DNA of 64,000 nt from an uncultured Lachnospiraceae bacterium (GTDB lineage Bacteria; Bacillota; Clostridia; Lachnospirales; Lachnospiraceae), in assembly GCA_905235745.1 (NCBI GenBank), contig CAJOMN010000009.1, positions 96,541 through 160,540 on the forward strand, in the 5' to 3' direction. The notes beneath the pieces are model-generated. The model searched no databases. It was not told where the DNA came from and saw only the letters and a list, made by a program, of their open reading frames with translations. Shown here in pieces: positions 63,252 through 64,000 of the stretch. A program made the translations under genes and the position numbers. Each line of letters begins with the position of its first letter. Within the stretch, counting starts at the first letter, position 1.

Positions 63252-63353
63252 AAATTTAGCGAAAACGGCAAATATTTGCAATGATAACGGTTGTTATTTA
63301 ATTAAGCTTGAACTCAATTTTTTCTTATAACTGTCCTTTGAAATAAACATATA

Positions 63354-63451
63354 ATGTTATACATAAATATAGTATGTTATACATAAATGTAGGTTGTATA
63401 TGTTTATACATAAGGTTGTTATATGTTTATACATAAATCTACATAAATGTT
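63354..63451 (+). repeat. Iteron-like TTATACATAAAT repeats
   Basis: ATGTTATACATAAAT occurs at 63354-63368 and again exactly 20 bases on at 63374-63388. Variants ATGTTTATACATAA follow at 63400-63413 and 63423-63436, and a partial TACATAAATG copy at 63440-63449. Possible protein-binding array. Confidence 0.75.
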
Positions 63452-63528
63452 GGTTTATGTGTCTGTAATGGGGTTAGAGGGCTGTCCGCCGTAGGCGTTT
63501 AGGGGGTCAAGGGGGACGCAGTCCCCTT

Positions 63529-63574
63529 GCAAGGAAAGTATAGCGGTTCGCTATACGTTACTTGCATTCTTTTT
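63529..63574 (+). terminator. Terminator-like hairpin in repeat-like block
   Basis: GCAAG (63529-63533) pairs with CTTGC (63561-63565) and GTATAGCG (63538-63545) with CGCTATAC (63549-63556), followed by ATTCTTTTT to 63574. Just upstream a GGGGAC/GTCCCC stem (63512-63526) adds a second hairpin. It is far (330 bases) from the protease stop. Confidence 0.55.
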
Positions 63575-63605
63575 GGGTGAAAGGATATTTGGCGGGAAAA
63601 GGATT

Positions 63606-63687
63606 GCAAATATTTGTATAGTGGTAGTTGATAAAAATGCATATTAGTTCTCCCGTTTAATGCATTTTTTGTTTATCAACTATTTGC
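63606..63687. repeat. Long imperfect inverted repeat
   Basis: GCAAATA (63606-63612) with TATTTGC (63681-63687) outside, and TAGTTGATAAAAATGCAT (63625-63642) with ATGCATT..TTTATCAACTA (63660-63682) inside, the right arm having a few extra bases. Confidence 0.65.
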
Positions 63688-63694
63688 TAAATGG

Positions 63695-63707
63695 AACTTT
63701 AACGAAT
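63695..63707 (-). repeat. Inverted copy of the ATTCGTTAAAGTT motif
   Basis: AACTTTAACGAAT, the exact reverse complement of 13 bases of the repeat at 63235 and 63850. Confidence 0.7.
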
Positions 63708-63724
63708 TAGATATATGCAGAATG

Positions 63725-63766
63725 GTATATCAGCCCGATTTGCTTTCGCAAATCTGTCTGATATAC
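63725..63766. repeat. 19-bp near-perfect hairpin
   Basis: GTATATCAGCCCGATTTGC (63725-63743), loop TTTC, GCAAATCTGTCTGATATAC (63748-63766): 17 of 19 positions pair. CAGCCCGATTT (63731-63741) is also complementary to AAATCGGGCTG at 63817-63827, giving a competing fold. Confidence 0.75.
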
Positions 63767-63849
63767 GGTTTATATCTATCTGCTTGTTACAGTCTGAAAA
63801 AGCCGTTTAAGGGGGTAAATCGGGCTGATTTCCCTATTCCCCTTATATT

Positions 63850-63866
63850 TATTCGTTAAAGTTGTC
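63850..63866 (+). repeat. 17-bp direct repeat, copy 2
   Basis: TATTCGTTAAAGTTGTC, identical to 63235-63251, 615 bases downstream of it. Confidence 0.8.
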
Positions 63867-63929
63867 TTTCGCGCATAGATATATATAGGCCAATCAACCA
63901 GTGTAAAATATTATTATAAACGCACTATT

Positions 63930-63990
63930 CCCATATTAAAAGCAACAAAATTTAAATGTGTTGCAATTAGTATGGGATTTCTTTTATTCT
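63930..63990 (+). terminator. Possible terminator hairpin at the window end
   Basis: CCCATA (63930-63935) with TATGGG (63971-63976) and GCAACA (63942-63947) with TGTTGC (63959-63964), followed by the T-rich ATTTCTTTTATTCT. Confidence 0.45.
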
Positions 63991-64000
63991 TATATAACAA

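Larger units (their letters stand above)
63198..64000. other. Gene-free AT-rich region with short repeats and hairpins
   Basis: About 800 bases without a supportable coding region on either strand. It holds a GCAAATATTTGC palindrome (63268-63279), iteron-like repeats (63354-63451), a terminator-like hairpin (63529-63574), a long imperfect inverted repeat (63606-63687), a 19-bp near-perfect hairpin (63725-63766), a motif repeated three times (63235, 63695, 63850) and a final hairpin (63930-63976). No transposase, tRNA or rRNA is seen. The window ends inside it. Confidence 0.7.

Noticed and set aside
62980..63330. 116-codon + strand frame overlapping the protease tail and running into the intergenic region
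   Set aside because: Most of it is an alternative-frame reading of the low-complexity protease tail; no ribosome site or conserved sequence.
63354..63451. Repeated units resembling a small CRISPR array
   Set aside because: Repeats are only 10-15 bases with 5-12 base gaps and vary; no spacers of CRISPR length and no cas genes.

Overview
The window is chromosomal backbone of a Gram-positive, spore-forming-lineage Clostridia bacterium, most likely a member of the Lachnospiraceae. The grounds are a low-to-mid GC content, strong AGGAGG ribosome binding sites, frequent TTG/GTG starts, RecU, YtfJ/GerW, SepF, MreBCD, a partial HisZ-type histidine operon, the paired TIGR03960/TIGR03936 genes and a U32 peptidase after ZapA. 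No rRNA, tRNA, prophage, transposase or CRISPR array was seen. Nearly all genes are on the + strand; only an HD-GYP gene and rpmB are on the - strand.

Layout. 0-5.9 kb: the end of zapA (frameshifted here), a U32 peptidase, a SEDS glycosyltransferase with its class B PBP, and a NUDIX hydrolase. 5.9-9.6 kb: a degenerate HD-GYP protein transcribed divergently from a small unknown gene, DUF2953 and ytfJ, then rpmB and an Asp23/Gls24 gene. 9.6-25 kb: fakA-like, recG, topoisomerase IV-like parE/parC, rsmD, coaD, a coiled-coil protein, pepD, an rRNA m5C methyltransferase, a HAD phosphatase, a membrane protein, an RluA-type synthase and recU. 25-29.9 kb: a compact histidine operon with a HisZ-HisG fusion, HisD, HisB and a HisA/HisF-like-HisI-HisE fusion. 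29.9-39.1 kb: a radical SAM pair, mutS, mutL, miaA and a methionine gamma-lyase-family enzyme. 39.1-47.7 kb: a cell-shape operon, mreB-mreC-mreD-PBP2-minC-rodA, followed by mgsA and a lipoprotein D,D-carboxypeptidase. 47.7-53.6 kb: a P-loop protein, an HlyD-like adaptor, yggS, sepF, aroB, lspA and rluD. 53.6-58.1 kb: a helical membrane protein and a branched-chain amino acid operon, ilvB-ilvN-ilvN-ilvC, with two different small subunits. 58.1-63.2 kb: a cytidylate-kinase-like protein, an AI-2E family permease, dtd and a large secreted gluzincin-type metalloprotease. 63.2-64 kb: a gene-free AT-rich stretch full of short repeats and hairpins.

The most unusual signals are not a cassette of new genes but modified versions of core systems. 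MinC lacks adjacent minD/minE and has a changed RSGQ motif. The operon's MreB has a rewritten phosphate-2 loop. An HD-GYP protein has lost its HD histidine. HisIE is fused to what looks like a dead barrel domain. Two IlvN paralogues sit in tandem, the second with its own consensus promoter. The terminal intergenic region carries iteron-like 20-bp repeats, a 17-bp motif in three copies, and hairpins that could form mutually exclusive structures. All assignments come from reading the sequence; no database search was run.
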